From Erysipelothrix sp. (GTDB taxonomy: Bacteria; Bacillota_I; Bacilli_A; Erysipelotrichales; Erysipelotrichaceae): DNA of 45,790 nucleotides. Below, piece by piece: positions 16,269 to 25,307 of this stretch (position 1 is the first letter of the stretch; every line of letters starts with the position of its first letter). Position numbers and translations under genes: made by a program. The notes under the pieces were generated by a model. That model was not told the origin of the DNA. It did no database searches and saw only the letters and a program-made list of their open reading frames with translations. The stretch spans positions 1-45,790 of the forward strand of contig JAAYGI010000070.1 in the NCBI GenBank assembly GCA_012727815.1. The letters are read 5' to 3'.

Positions 16269-17566
16269 TCTATAAGTCCTACTCTTCTATATATTGTATC
16301 AACCTCTTGTAAAAAGAATCCAAGTTCAAAGCATTGCTCGATTTCATCTTTATTCAAGTATCTTAATACATTTTCATTTTCCATCAATAGTTTCTTGAAC
16401 TCTGTTTTAGTTTCATAAGACTGCATTGCAATGGGTTGTACTAAATCATAAGCACTTTCTCTACTTATGGTATGTTTTGCTAAGATAACATTCATGACTC
16501 TTTGTGCAAATATTACACCATGAGTGATACCAATGTTTTCAAGCATTTTATCTGGATAGACTAATAAGTTATCCAATACATTTGTAAATCTATTTAACAT
16601 ATAATCTAAAAGTATTAAGGCATCTGGGAAAATAATACGCTCAGCACTGGAGTGTGAGATATCGCGTTCATGCCAAAGTGCAATATTTTCATATGCACTG
16701 AGCATATAGCCTCTAATAACACGTGCACCACCTGTGATGTTTTCACTTGATATAGGATTACGTTTATGTGGCATAGCAGAACTACCTTTTTGTCCTTTTC
16801 TAAAGAATTCTTCAGCTTCTGAAACTTCTGTTCTTTGTAAGTGACGTACTTCAATTGCCATCTTCTCAAGAAAACTTGCAATCAGCGCCAATACTGACAT
16901 GAAATGCGCATGGCGATCTCTTTGGAGTACTTGTGTTGAGATATTTGTTGATTCAAGACCCAGTTTATTACATACAAAGTCTTGAATAAATGGTTTAGTA
17001 TTTGCAAAGTTACCTACTGCACCACTAATTTTTCCTGCTTCAACATCTCTTCTTGCAAGTTGGAATCTATCAATATGACGATTCAATTCATCATACCAAA
17101 GTGCAAACTTAAGACCAAAACTGGTAATGTCCGCATGGATACCATGGGTTCTTCCAATTGAGGGTGTATCTTTAAACTCTAAAGCTCTTTTCTTAAGTAC
17201 TTCTTTAAGCTTTAATAAATCATCATAGATTATATCATTGGCTTGTTTGTAAATATAACCATAAGCCGTATCTACAACGTCTGTACTTGTTAAGCCATAA
17301 TGAATCCATCTTTTTTCTTCACCCAATGTCTCACTGACACTGCGTGTGAATGCTACAACATCATGGAAAGTCTCTTTTTCAATCTCATAGATACGTTCAA
17401 TGTCAAAACTTGCATCTTTTCTAAGTTTTAGGATGTCTTCTTTTGGAATGACACCCATTTCACTGAAAGCTTCCGCCACACACAGCTCAATCTCAAGCCA
17501 AGCTTGGAATCTGTTTTCATCTTCAAATAAATTACGCATTACTTCTCTAGAATACCTTTGAATCAT
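16265..17566 (-). CDS. purB: Adenylosuccinate lyase
   Basis: Fumarase-superfamily enzyme of 433 residues that releases fumarate from adenylosuccinate (giving AMP) and, where the de novo pathway exists, from SAICAR. Signature GSSAMPHKRNPI near 262-273 supplies the flexible catalytic loop; IGRTHGIHADITSFGLK has the catalytic His; TSTDVVDTA is the N-terminal substrate motif. Other purine genes are absent here, so salvage may be its main role, which is inference. AGGAGA precedes the ATG. An extended -10 element lies just upstream, so it likely heads the purB-yqeH-...-mtnN operon, which is not the usual Bacillus arrangement. Confidence 0.96.
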   Translation of the reverse strand: MIQRYSREVMRNLFEDENRFQAWLEIELCVAEAFSEMGVIPKEDILKLRKDASFDIERIYEIEKETFHDVVAFTRSVSETLGEEKRWIHYGLTSTDVVDTAYGYIYKQANDIIYDDLLKLKEVLKKRALEFKDTPSIGRTHGIHADITSFGLKFALWYDELNRHIDRFQLARRDVEAGKISGAVGNFANTKPFIQDFVCNKLGLESTNISTQVLQRDRHAHFMSVLALIASFLEKMAIEVRHLQRTEVSEAEEFFRKGQKGSSAMPHKRNPISSENITGGARVIRGYMLSAYENIALWHERDISHSSAERIIFPDALILLDYMLNRFTNVLDNLLVYPDKMLENIGITHGVIFAQRVMNVILAKHTISRESAYDLVQPIAMQSYETKTEFKKLLMENENVLRYLNKDEIEQCFELGFFLQEVDTIYRRVGLIE

Positions 17567-17600
17567 ATTATCTCCTGTTTTATATGTTTAAATCATGCTT

Positions 17601-17609
17601 ATTATAACA
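17601..17609 (-). promoter_or_regulatory. Extended -10 promoter of the purB operon
   Basis: Minus strand TGTTATAAT (TGn followed by TATAAT at 17601-17606), about 34 nt above the purB start. No good -35 is seen; the TGn extension can compensate. It overlaps the end of parC. Confidence 0.5.
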
Positions 17610-20075
17610 TTAAATCTCTAGTTTTAAAGTTTCAACCTTTTCTTTAGTCTCCTGCTTTGGTGCACTTACATGTTCTGTGTACTTTAAGGGCGAAACTATG
17701 TAGAAATCTTCTTCCTTAATTACTTGTGAATAGGTTGAATCAAATCCCATAAGAGGAATATCTTTGATATCCATAATGGTGAGCGACTCTTTATAAAGTG
17801 TAATATGGTCTTGTATGTTACCTACGCCTATATATTTAATATGGTGTGGGTTACTCTTAACCTTACGTGCTACTGAAACACCCATTGTGTTTCTATTGTT
17901 AACATTAATATCAGATGCTTTGACGCGTTTAAACTGATATCTATCTGTTAAGAAGTATACTTCACTTTGATCCGATAATATATTTGTATGTGCTACAAAG
18001 TCACCTTCTCTAAGTTTCAGTGCAATCATACCTTTAGCACGTAATCCTTGTGGGTTAATATCTTCTAGTTCTAATCTTAAGAATTGCCCATCATGTGACC
18101 CAATTAATACATCATCTGTATCTTTTGCTAAGTGTGCACCAATGAGTTTATCATTTTTATCAAGATTCATAATATCGAATAAACGATTATTACGTTTAAC
18201 TTCAAGTAAATTAAGTGCTGTTTTCTTAATCATACCTTCTTGTGATGTTGTTACAACAAACATATGTGTTTCAAAATCATTGACCATAAATGCTGAGATT
18301 ATTTTCTCATCTGGGTCCATTTTTACATATTGGTTGAGGTGTGATCCAATATCACGCCAGCGCGCTTCTTCTATGTCGTGGACAAGAATATATCCATATC
18401 TTGCTTTAGATGTCATAAAGAGCACTTGGTCTAATGTATTTACTTGACCTATTAATACTGGTTTATCTTCATCATTAAGACTTACCTTGTCTTGTTGACT
18501 TGAATTATAAGAACGCATTCCTACCTTCTTAATGTATCCTTCATATGACAAGGTAATGATTACCTCTTCATTAGCGATCAGATTCAAGTGATCAATTTCT
18601 AATTCACTGATATCTTTCTCGATAACAGATTTACGTGGTGTATCAAATTCACTCATTACATCATAGAACTCTTGAATCATAACGCCATTGAGTATTTCAC
18701 GGTTATTGATGATACCTTCAAGTTCACTGATTTCTAAGCTTAATTTTTTGAATTCTTCTTTTAAACTTACAATGTCTGTAGAACTTAATCTATAAAGTTG
18801 TAAGTCTACAATTGCACTGGCTTGCTCATGAGTGAAACCATATTTTGCAATTAAGTTATCACGTGAGTCACCCCTATTTTTAGATGCTCTAATTGTTGCA
18901 ATTATCTCATCTAAGATGCTGACGGCTTTAATTAAACCTTCAATAATATGAATTCTTTTTTGTCTTTGTGATAAACGGTAGTGTGATCTTTTTAAAATTA
19001 CATCTTGTCTGAAATGAATATATGCTTTTAATATATCTACAATTCCAGTAAGTTGAGGTCTTTGGTCAATGATCGATACCATGTTGGCATTATAGTATAC
19101 TTGTAAATCTGTTTCTTTAAACAATAAGTTTAGAATACTGTTTGTATCTGAATCTTTTTTACAGTCAACTACGATTTTTAAACCATTTCTATCTGATTCA
19201 TCCCTAACATCCATTACATCGCTTAACTCATTAACAGCTTTTTCAAAGCGTAATTCGTCAATCTTACGTACAACATTAGATTTGATAACTTCATATGGTA
19301 ATTCAGTTGCTACAATTTGCACCATACCACGTTTTTCAATGATTTCAGTTTTAGCACGTATTACAATACGGCCTCTACCTGTTCTCATCATATTATCAAT
19401 ACCATCTTGTCCTTGAATGATTGCTGCTGTTGGAAAGTCAGGTCCTTTAATAAACTCACTTAAATCTTCTATTGTAGATTCTGGGTTCATTACAAGGTGA
19501 ATCGTTGCATTTAAGATCTCTTCTAGATTAAAAGGTGGGATGTTTGTTGCATACCCTGCTGCAATACCTGTTGCACCATTAACAATTAAGTTTGGAAATC
19601 TTGCAGGTAGTATTGAAGGTTCAGTATGTTCATCATCATAAGTTAGTACAAACGGTACAACTTCTTCATCAATGTTTTCTAGTAATGAGTGTGATAATTT
19701 AGAAAGTCTTGCTTCTGTATAACGCATTGCAGCAGCTGGGTCATCATCAATAGAACCATTGTTACCTTGCATGTCAATCAGTGGCATGTTAACTTTCCAT
19801 GATTGTGATAACCTTACCATTGCCTCATATACTGATGAGTCACCGTGAGGGTGATAGTTACCAATAACAATACCAACAGTCTTTGCTGACTTACGGTATG
19901 GTTTATCATGATTATTTCTTTCTTGATGCATTGCAAAAAGAATACGTCTTTGTACTGGTTTTAAACCATCTCGTACATCAGGTAGTGCCCTTTCCTGAAT
20001 AATATATTTTGAATAACGACCAAAGCGTTCTCCAACGATATCTTCAAGTGGCATCTTTATTACATCATGTGACAT
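17610..20075 (-). CDS. parC: DNA topoisomerase IV subunit A
   Basis: DNA-cleaving subunit of the type II topoisomerase that unlinks daughter chromosomes. 821 residues. The N-terminal run GERFGRYSKYIIQERALPDV is typical of Gram-positive ParC, and DGLKPVQRRILFAMH follows. The active-site Tyr lies in AAAMRYTEARLSKL. The quinolone-determining region HPHGDSSVYEAMVRLSQ keeps the Ser and Glu of the sensitive form. The C-terminal domain (from about 490) has beta-pinwheel repeats, and I see no GyrA-box (QRRGGKG), which with the partner favours ParC over GyrA. The ATG has a strong ribosome binding site (GGAGGAGG) and overlaps parE by 11 bp. Confidence 0.95.
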   Translation of the reverse strand: MSHDVIKMPLEDIVGERFGRYSKYIIQERALPDVRDGLKPVQRRILFAMHQERNNHDKPYRKSAKTVGIVIGNYHPHGDSSVYEAMVRLSQSWKVNMPLIDMQGNNGSIDDDPAAAMRYTEARLSKLSHSLLENIDEEVVPFVLTYDDEHTEPSILPARFPNLIVNGATGIAAGYATNIPPFNLEEILNATIHLVMNPESTIEDLSEFIKGPDFPTAAIIQGQDGIDNMMRTGRGRIVIRAKTEIIEKRGMVQIVATELPYEVIKSNVVRKIDELRFEKAVNELSDVMDVRDESDRNGLKIVVDCKKDSDTNSILNLLFKETDLQVYYNANMVSIIDQRPQLTGIVDILKAYIHFRQDVILKRSHYRLSQRQKRIHIIEGLIKAVSILDEIIATIRASKNRGDSRDNLIAKYGFTHEQASAIVDLQLYRLSSTDIVSLKEEFKKLSLEISELEGIINNREILNGVMIQEFYDVMSEFDTPRKSVIEKDISELEIDHLNLIANEEVIITLSYEGYIKKVGMRSYNSSQQDKVSLNDEDKPVLIGQVNTLDQVLFMTSKARYGYILVHDIEEARWRDIGSHLNQYVKMDPDEKIISAFMVNDFETHMFVVTTSQEGMIKKTALNLLEVKRNNRLFDIMNLDKNDKLIGAHLAKDTDDVLIGSHDGQFLRLELEDINPQGLRAKGMIALKLREGDFVAHTNILSDQSEVYFLTDRYQFKRVKASDINVNNRNTMGVSVARKVKSNPHHIKYIGVGNIQDHITLYKESLTIMDIKDIPLMGFDSTYSQVIKEEDFYIVSPLKYTEHVSAPKQETKEKVETLKLEI

Positions 20076-21975
20076 CGATATCCTCCTCCAATGTAAATGC
20101 TACGTTGGATTCAATCCATTCACGTCTAATATCTACTTTATCTCCCATTAGGGTTGTTACGCGTCTATCCGCTTTATAAAAGTCATCAATTTGAACTTGG
20201 ATAAGTGTACGTTTTTGTGGATCCATGGTTGTTTCCCATAACTGATCCGCATTCATCTCACCAAGACCTTTATATCTTTGAATTTCTAATTTACCATATT
20301 TTTCTCTTAACTCATTTAATTCTTCATCTGTATAAAGATAGAAGTGTTCTTTTTTAACCTGTACACGATATAGTGGGGGTTGTGCTAAGTATACAAGGCC
20401 TTGTTCAACAAGGGGGCGCATGTATCTGAAGAAAAATGTCAGTAACAATACTTGAATATGGGCTCCATCTGTATCGGCGTCCGTCATAATTATAACTTTA
20501 TTATAATTTGAGTCTTTAACTTCGAAATCATTTCCGAATCCTGCTCCTACTGTATGAATGATTGTATTCAATTCTTCGTTTTTAATAATATCTTCAAGTT
20601 TTGACTTTTCAGTATTTAAAACCTTACCTCGTAGGGGTAGTATGGCTTGAAAAGAGGAATCTCTTCCTTGTTTTGCACTTCCACCCGCTGAATCCCCTTC
20701 TACTAGAAACAATTCATTTTTTGCTTTGTTTTTAGTTTGGGCATTGGCTAGTTTTCCTGAAAGGAGTCTTTCCATCTTGGAAGTTTTCCCTTTACGAGCA
20801 GAGTCACGTGCTTTACGTGCTGCCTGTCTTGCGTGTGCTGATTTTTGAATCTTACCTAAGATTACCATTGACTCTTCATGGTGAAGGTCTAAATAACGTG
20901 GTAACTGTTCAATGATTATATTCTCTACAACAGCCTTTGCTTGTGGTGTTCCAAGCCTACCTTTTGTTTGTCCTTCAAATTGAAGTATGTTTTCTGGTAT
21001 AGATACCGATACAATTGCTGAGAGTCCTTCTCTTATATCTGCACCTTCAAAGTTCTTATCTTTTTCTTTAAGAACATTTTGCTTACGTGCATACTCATTA
21101 ATAACCTTTGTTAATCCAGAACGATAACCAACAACGTGGCTACCACCATCTGATGTTCTAACAAGGTTTACGTATGAATAAACATTCTCTGAATATCCTG
21201 TATCATATTGAAATGCTATTTTAACTTCAATATCTTGTGATTCACCATTGAGTAGAATTGTTTTATTCAATGTTTCAGTATCCTCATGGATGTATTCCAT
21301 AAATGCACTTAAACCATCTTCATATTTATAAACAATAGACTCTTCTGTTCTTCTATCTTCTACAATGAATTCAATCCCTTGTAATAAGAATGCAGATTCT
21401 TGAACTCTTTCACATATGGTATCGTAGTTGAATTTTGAAGATTTAAAAATTTGAGCATCTGCTTTAAATCGTACAAAAGAACCTGTCTTTTGTTTATCTT
21501 CTTTAAAGTCCAGTTTGCTTATCTTTTTACCACCTTGATCAAATCTCATTGAATAGGTACCTTTTGGTTTATAAACTTCTACCTCTAATGACTCACTCAA
21601 TGCATTAACTACTGAGGCACCAACACCGTGGAGTCCTCCACTTGTCTTATACCCTGCTTCGGATGAAAATTTACCACCCGCATGCAGCACAGTAAAAATA
21701 ACCTGTAATGCAGATATACCACTTTGATGTTTCTCAACTGGCATCCCACGTCCGTAGTCACGAATAGAGATGGTCAAATCATCTTCTATTACAAGCTTAA
21801 TTGTTTCACCATATCCGTTTAGCGCCTCATCGATAGCATTATCCATGATCTCCCAAACTAAATGGTGTAATCCTCTTTGGTCAGTTGACCCAATATACAT
21901 ACCGGGTCTTTTTCTGACGGCATCTAGACCTTCTAATATCTCTATACTAGATGCTGAATAGTTAGTTTCTTTCAC
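20065..21975 (-). CDS. parE: DNA topoisomerase IV subunit B
   Basis: ATPase subunit of topoisomerase IV, 636 residues. GHKL ATPase motifs are clear: EIMDNAIDEALNG, DYGRGMPVEKH, and GGLHGVGASVVNALS; then the transducer, the TOPRIM domain with LVEGDSAGGSAKQGRD and IIMTDADTDGAHI, and the C-terminal IQRYKGLGEMN. I chose GTG 21975 (protein begins MKETNYSASSIEILEGL) because AGAGGGG sits 8 nt upstream; an in-frame GTG 18 nt earlier overlaps that site. The extended -10 TGCTATAAT is at 22000-22008. ParE rather than GyrB is supported by the ParC-type partner and the parE-plsY divergent neighbourhood seen in Firmicutes. Confidence 0.95.
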   Translation of the reverse strand: MKETNYSASSIEILEGLDAVRKRPGMYIGSTDQRGLHHLVWEIMDNAIDEALNGYGETIKLVIEDDLTISIRDYGRGMPVEKHQSGISALQVIFTVLHAGGKFSSEAGYKTSGGLHGVGASVVNALSESLEVEVYKPKGTYSMRFDQGGKKISKLDFKEDKQKTGSFVRFKADAQIFKSSKFNYDTICERVQESAFLLQGIEFIVEDRRTEESIVYKYEDGLSAFMEYIHEDTETLNKTILLNGESQDIEVKIAFQYDTGYSENVYSYVNLVRTSDGGSHVVGYRSGLTKVINEYARKQNVLKEKDKNFEGADIREGLSAIVSVSIPENILQFEGQTKGRLGTPQAKAVVENIIIEQLPRYLDLHHEESMVILGKIQKSAHARQAARKARDSARKGKTSKMERLLSGKLANAQTKNKAKNELFLVEGDSAGGSAKQGRDSSFQAILPLRGKVLNTEKSKLEDIIKNEELNTIIHTVGAGFGNDFEVKDSNYNKVIIMTDADTDGAHIQVLLLTFFFRYMRPLVEQGLVYLAQPPLYRVQVKKEHFYLYTDEELNELREKYGKLEIQRYKGLGEMNADQLWETTMDPQKRTLIQVQIDDFYKADRRVTTLMGDKVDIRREWIESNVAFTLEEDIDVT

Positions 21976-21999
21976 TATAAAAACCCCTCTCACTGTATC

Positions 22000-22054
22000 A
22001 TTATAGCAAAAATAACATTAAAAGATGTTATTGTTAATAAAATAATGATAAAAT
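22000..22054. promoter_or_regulatory. Divergent parE/plsY promoter region with palindrome
   Basis: Minus-strand extended -10 TGCTATAAT (22000-22008) belongs to parE. An inverted repeat AATAACAT-6 nt-ATGTTATT (22011-22032) covers the position where the parE -35 should be. On the plus strand TAAAAT at 22049-22054 could be the plsY -10. The palindrome may be an operator; no regulator is identified. Confidence 0.5.
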
Positions 22055-22071
22055 AGTGAAGAGGTGGCATT

Positions 22072-22674
22072 ATGTATATACTAATTGCATCACTTATTGG
22101 CTATTTAATTGGATCTATTCCTTTCGCATTAGTAGTTGGTAAAGTGTTTTATAAAACGGATATCAGAGAATTAGGTTCTGGTAACCTTGGTGGAACCAAT
22201 GCTGGAAGAACTCTTGGCGCAAAAGCTGGAGTTGCTGTAGCAATTGGAGATGTATTGAAAGCTTTTATTGCAATGACGATTGTAACCTTCATTGCACCGA
22301 ATTACATTATATTTGCTGGTTTCTTTGCTACAATTGGTCATTGCTACCCTATCTTTGCTAATTTCAAAGGTGGTAAAGCTGTTTCAACAGCTGCAGGTTT
22401 CTTGCTTGCAATATCAATTCTAATTACTAAAAGACCGGTTGTTCACTTTTTATTACCGGTAGCATTATTCTTTCTAATGTTATATTTAACTAAGATGGTA
22501 TCACTATCAGCAATGATCATGCTTGTTATTGCAACACTTATTCTATTCTTTACCAGTGTTGGTCTCAATATTAGCTTAACATTTGCTATTATTACACTCA
22601 TTGTTATTTACAGACACCGTACAAATATTCAACGAATACTCAATGGTGAGGAAAGAAAAATTACTTGGATGTAA
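22072..22674 (+). CDS. plsY: Acyl-phosphate:glycerol-3-phosphate acyltransferase
   Basis: Integral membrane enzyme that starts phospholipid synthesis by moving an acyl group from acyl phosphate to glycerol 3-phosphate, giving lysophosphatidate. 200 residues with about five hydrophobic segments. The three family motifs are present: GSIPFALVVGK followed by ELGSGNLGGTNAGRTLG, GHCYPIFANFKGGKAVSTAAG, and a C-terminal IVIYRHRTNIQRILNGEE. GAGGTGG precedes the ATG. Its product route continues to CdsA, also encoded in this window (40862-41623). A terminator follows immediately. Confidence 0.96.
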   Translation: MYILIASLIGYLIGSIPFALVVGKVFYKTDIRELGSGNLGGTNAGRTLGAKAGVAVAIGDVLKAFIAMTIVTFIAPNYIIFAGFFATIGHCYPIFANFKGGKAVSTAAGFLLAISILITKRPVVHFLLPVALFFLMLYLTKMVSLSAMIMLVIATLILFFTSVGLNISLTFAIITLIVIYRHRTNIQRILNGEERKITWM

Positions 22675-22681
22675 CATATTA

Positions 22682-22718
22682 AATGAATCTTATATATTAA
22701 TAGGGTTCATTTTTTTTA
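22682..22718 (+). terminator. Terminator after plsY
   Basis: Ten-base arms (22682-22691 and 22702-22711, including G-U pairs) followed by a run of T to 22717. Confidence 0.75.
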
Positions 22719-22761
22719 TTGACTTTTAACAGTATTTGTCGTACTTTATTACTATAAAGTA
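22719..22761 (+). promoter_or_regulatory. ABC exporter promoter and candidate operator
   Basis: -35 TTGACT at 22719-22724; 17 bp on, a weak -10 TACTTT (22742-22747). An 8-bp perfect inverted repeat TACTTTAT-TACT-ATAAAGTA (22742-22761) overlaps the -10 and ends just before the ribosome binding site AAAGGAG. This is a good place for a repressor; no regulator gene is adjacent. Confidence 0.45.
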
Positions 22762-22773
22762 AAGGAGCATTAT

Positions 22774-23493
22774 ATGATAGAAATTAAAAATATAAGCAAG
22801 ACTTATAACAAAACATTTGTGGCAGTTGATGATATCTCAATGGAGATATCAAGCGGATCAATTGTTGGTTTTATCGGACCAAACGGTGCAGGTAAAACAA
22901 CAACACTCAACATGATTACAGGTATCTTAGAACAAGATTCTGGAACCATAAAAATCAATGGGTTTGATACTCTGGAAAACCCTACAGAGGCAAAAAAAGA
23001 ATTTGGGTTTGTATCTGACAGTCCAAATTCTTTTCTAAGTTTAAAAGGTATTGAATATCTAAACTTTATTGCAGATGTTTATGGCATTGATAAAGAAACA
23101 CGCAATAAGCGTATCAAGCATTATTCAAAAGAGTTGGCACTTGAAGATGCATTAGGAGATAAAATATCATCCTACTCTCACGGTATGAGACAAAAGATAA
23201 TGGTCATTGGAACCTTAATTCACGACCCTAACGTATTAATATTAGATGAACCCCTAACTGGTCTTGATCCTCAATCTTCTTTTGTATTAAAAGAAATCAT
23301 GAAGGATAGAGCAAAGGATGGTAAAGCTGTTCTCTTTTCAACCCACGTACTAGAAGTAGCTGAAAAATTATGTGACCAAATCGTTATTATTAGTCATGGT
23401 CATATACTCTTTACAGGAACACTCCATGATTTAAAATCTAAATACGAAGATTTATCTCTGGAGGAAATATTCTTGGAGGTTACTAAAAAATGA
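22774..23493 (+). CDS. ABC transporter ATP-binding protein
   Basis: Nucleotide-binding subunit of an ABC-2-type exporter, 239 residues. Walker A GPNGAGKTT (about 33-41), Q-loop region EFGFVSDSPNSF (atypical, with D instead of the usual Gln nearby), signature SYSHGMRQK in place of LSGGQ, Walker B VLILDEPLTGLD, and switch His in FSTHVLEVAE. The SHGMRQK signature is common in exporters of the multidrug, bacteriocin or peptide type. AAAGGAG precedes the ATG. Overlaps the permease gene by 4 bp (ATGA). Substrate is unknown. Confidence 0.93.
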   Translation: MIEIKNISKTYNKTFVAVDDISMEISSGSIVGFIGPNGAGKTTTLNMITGILEQDSGTIKINGFDTLENPTEAKKEFGFVSDSPNSFLSLKGIEYLNFIADVYGIDKETRNKRIKHYSKELALEDALGDKISSYSHGMRQKIMVIGTLIHDPNVLILDEPLTGLDPQSSFVLKEIMKDRAKDGKAVLFSTHVLEVAEKLCDQIVIISHGHILFTGTLHDLKSKYEDLSLEEIFLEVTKK

Positions 23494-25196
23494 AAAGAAT
23501 ACTCGCTCTTACAAAGGTAGTATTCAAAGTAAGTCTGCAAAGTATGGGATTTGAACAATTATTTGGTAATAACAAAGGTAAAAGTAAAACTAAGAAAATA
23601 CTACAAAAACTTTTAGGAGTTTTTCTATTACTTTACCTCCTTGCCATATTATTTATACCTACCAACTTTGCAATAAGAGAACTTAATAATATAGGACAAG
23701 TGAGTTTATCACTTAACCTACTATTCACTGTTGCACCGGCATTAATATTGTTTTTTACAATACTTAGTGTGCCTGGTGTTCTCTATTTTGCAAAAGATAT
23801 AGAATCTTATTTACCCTTGCCTTTTGAGGCTTGGGAGATTACATTTGCAAAGTTTGTGACTTCATATCTTCAAAGTTTAATGACTGTATTCTTTTTCTTT
23901 ATACCTGTCTTCATAAACTATATGATCATCGCAAAACCTGCCATATTATTCATATTCTTTGCTATCTTAGCAAGCCTTATTATTCCTATGATTCCCTTAG
24001 CAATTGCATTTCTAGTAATTGTTATCATTATGAGATTTGTTCCTTTTCTTAGAAACAAAGACTTATTCATATATATTAGTACAGGGCTTGTTTTTATCCC
24101 TATCTTTATAATTATATTCTTTGCAAATGGTAGCGATTTTGACTCAACAACTGTTAAAAGAGTTGTTGAATCTCTGCTTGCAATGGATGACAACACATTT
24201 AGAAGTTTTTCACTATTTCTTCCAACTTCACGTTGGTTAAGCATTGCAGAAGTTGATAGTAACTTCTTATATATCTTGCTCTCGCTTGGTGTTTCATTAA
24301 TTACATGTGCGCTTGCTATCTTTATAGCACAGCCCTTATATTTTGCAGGAGCAATAGGTTTGAACGAACAATCAAGTAAGAAAAGGTCTTTAAGATTAAA
24401 TGAACTTGATAAAGAAACTAAAGTTAAATCATTTTCGAAAAGTTTCTTAGTATATGATTTAAAACATATACTACGTACCCCTACATTTGCAATAAACTAC
24501 CTAAGTACCATTGTAATCATTCCATTAATGATGGCACTACCTGCATTAATGAAGCTTGATATTATTTCCTTGATTCAAAATGATCTCGGTATTGTTAGAA
24601 CTACCTTTAACGTATATTTCAATTCAATAGAATTCTTTGATCAAGTAGCAATTACGATTTTAGTTGCTATGACTGTTGGTATCTATGCCTCAAACTTTGA
24701 AGCATCAAGCTCTACAGCAATATCACGCGAAGGTAAGGACTTAAAAACATACCTCACATTCCCTATCAAGTTTAGTGAGATTGTCCATGCTAAGGCTAAA
24801 TTATCCTTAATACTGGCATCAATCATACCAGTAGTGATTACATTGACTGCTATTGTAGTATTAGGACCTAACCTCCTAACATTGTTTATATTCCTTGTAT
24901 TCTTAATCTTATCAATGATACTTACAACCTATGTTTCATTGCTAATGGATATCATGTATCCTAAGTTAGAATGGAATACTGAACAAGAGGCTGTTAAAGG
25001 TAACTTCATTCAGATAATGGTAATACTTCCATTTATGTTTGTACCTATATTACTAATCTTGTTATACTCTACCTTACCAGCTATTGTTTCAAGTATTATA
25101 TTTATTGTAGCAATACCTGCATTGGTATATTTCCTAATTAAACTTACAACATCTCTTGCTAATACAAGACTTGTTAAAAAAGTTCAAAATTTATAA
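23490..25196 (+). CDS. ABC transporter permease, multi-spanning
   Basis: Membrane partner of the preceding ATPase, 568 residues with about 10-12 hydrophobic segments spread along the length (for example LLLYLLAILFIPTNFAI, ALILFFTILSVPGVLYFA, FIPIFIIIFF and FIFLVFLILSMIL). The soluble region around 300-320 is Lys/Arg-rich and acidic, probably cytoplasmic. It resembles long ABC-2-type permeases found in Firmicutes, of unassigned substrate. The ATG follows GGAGG inside the end of the ATPase gene. A terminator comes directly after. Confidence 0.87.
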   Translation: MKRILALTKVVFKVSLQSMGFEQLFGNNKGKSKTKKILQKLLGVFLLLYLLAILFIPTNFAIRELNNIGQVSLSLNLLFTVAPALILFFTILSVPGVLYFAKDIESYLPLPFEAWEITFAKFVTSYLQSLMTVFFFFIPVFINYMIIAKPAILFIFFAILASLIIPMIPLAIAFLVIVIIMRFVPFLRNKDLFIYISTGLVFIPIFIIIFFANGSDFDSTTVKRVVESLLAMDDNTFRSFSLFLPTSRWLSIAEVDSNFLYILLSLGVSLITCALAIFIAQPLYFAGAIGLNEQSSKKRSLRLNELDKETKVKSFSKSFLVYDLKHILRTPTFAINYLSTIVIIPLMMALPALMKLDIISLIQNDLGIVRTTFNVYFNSIEFFDQVAITILVAMTVGIYASNFEASSSTAISREGKDLKTYLTFPIKFSEIVHAKAKLSLILASIIPVVITLTAIVVLGPNLLTLFIFLVFLILSMILTTYVSLLMDIMYPKLEWNTEQEAVKGNFIQIMVILPFMFVPILLILLYSTLPAIVSSIIFIVAIPALVYFLIKLTTSLANTRLVKKVQNL

Positions 25197-25211
25197 GTTT
25201 AATTCAATATC

Positions 25212-25250
25212 AAATACGTCTTTCTGAATATAGAGAAAGGCGTATTTTTT
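25212..25250 (+). terminator. Terminator after the ABC permease
   Basis: Thirteen-base stem with two G-U pairs around AATACG...CGTATT, followed by six T on the plus strand. Confidence 0.85.
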
Positions 25251-25263
25251 ATCTTAAGAGCAA

Positions 25264-25304
25264 TAAAAAAACGTTGCCATCTGTTAACCAGAGGACAACG
25301 TTTT
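25264..25304 (-). terminator. Terminator after gdhA
   Basis: Minus-strand stem of about 14 pairs with one mismatch (AACGTTG...CAACGTT at the base), followed by seven T. Together with the preceding element it separates the converging ABC and gdhA units. Confidence 0.85.
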
Positions 25305-25307
25305 ATT

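Noticed and set aside
16615-16881. 88-codon minus-strand frame inside purB
   Set aside because: Different frame on the same strand as purB; the purB frame carries all the family motifs.
23918-24244. 108-codon minus-strand frame inside the ABC permease
   Set aside because: Antisense to a well-supported multi-spanning permease and lacks a ribosome binding site.
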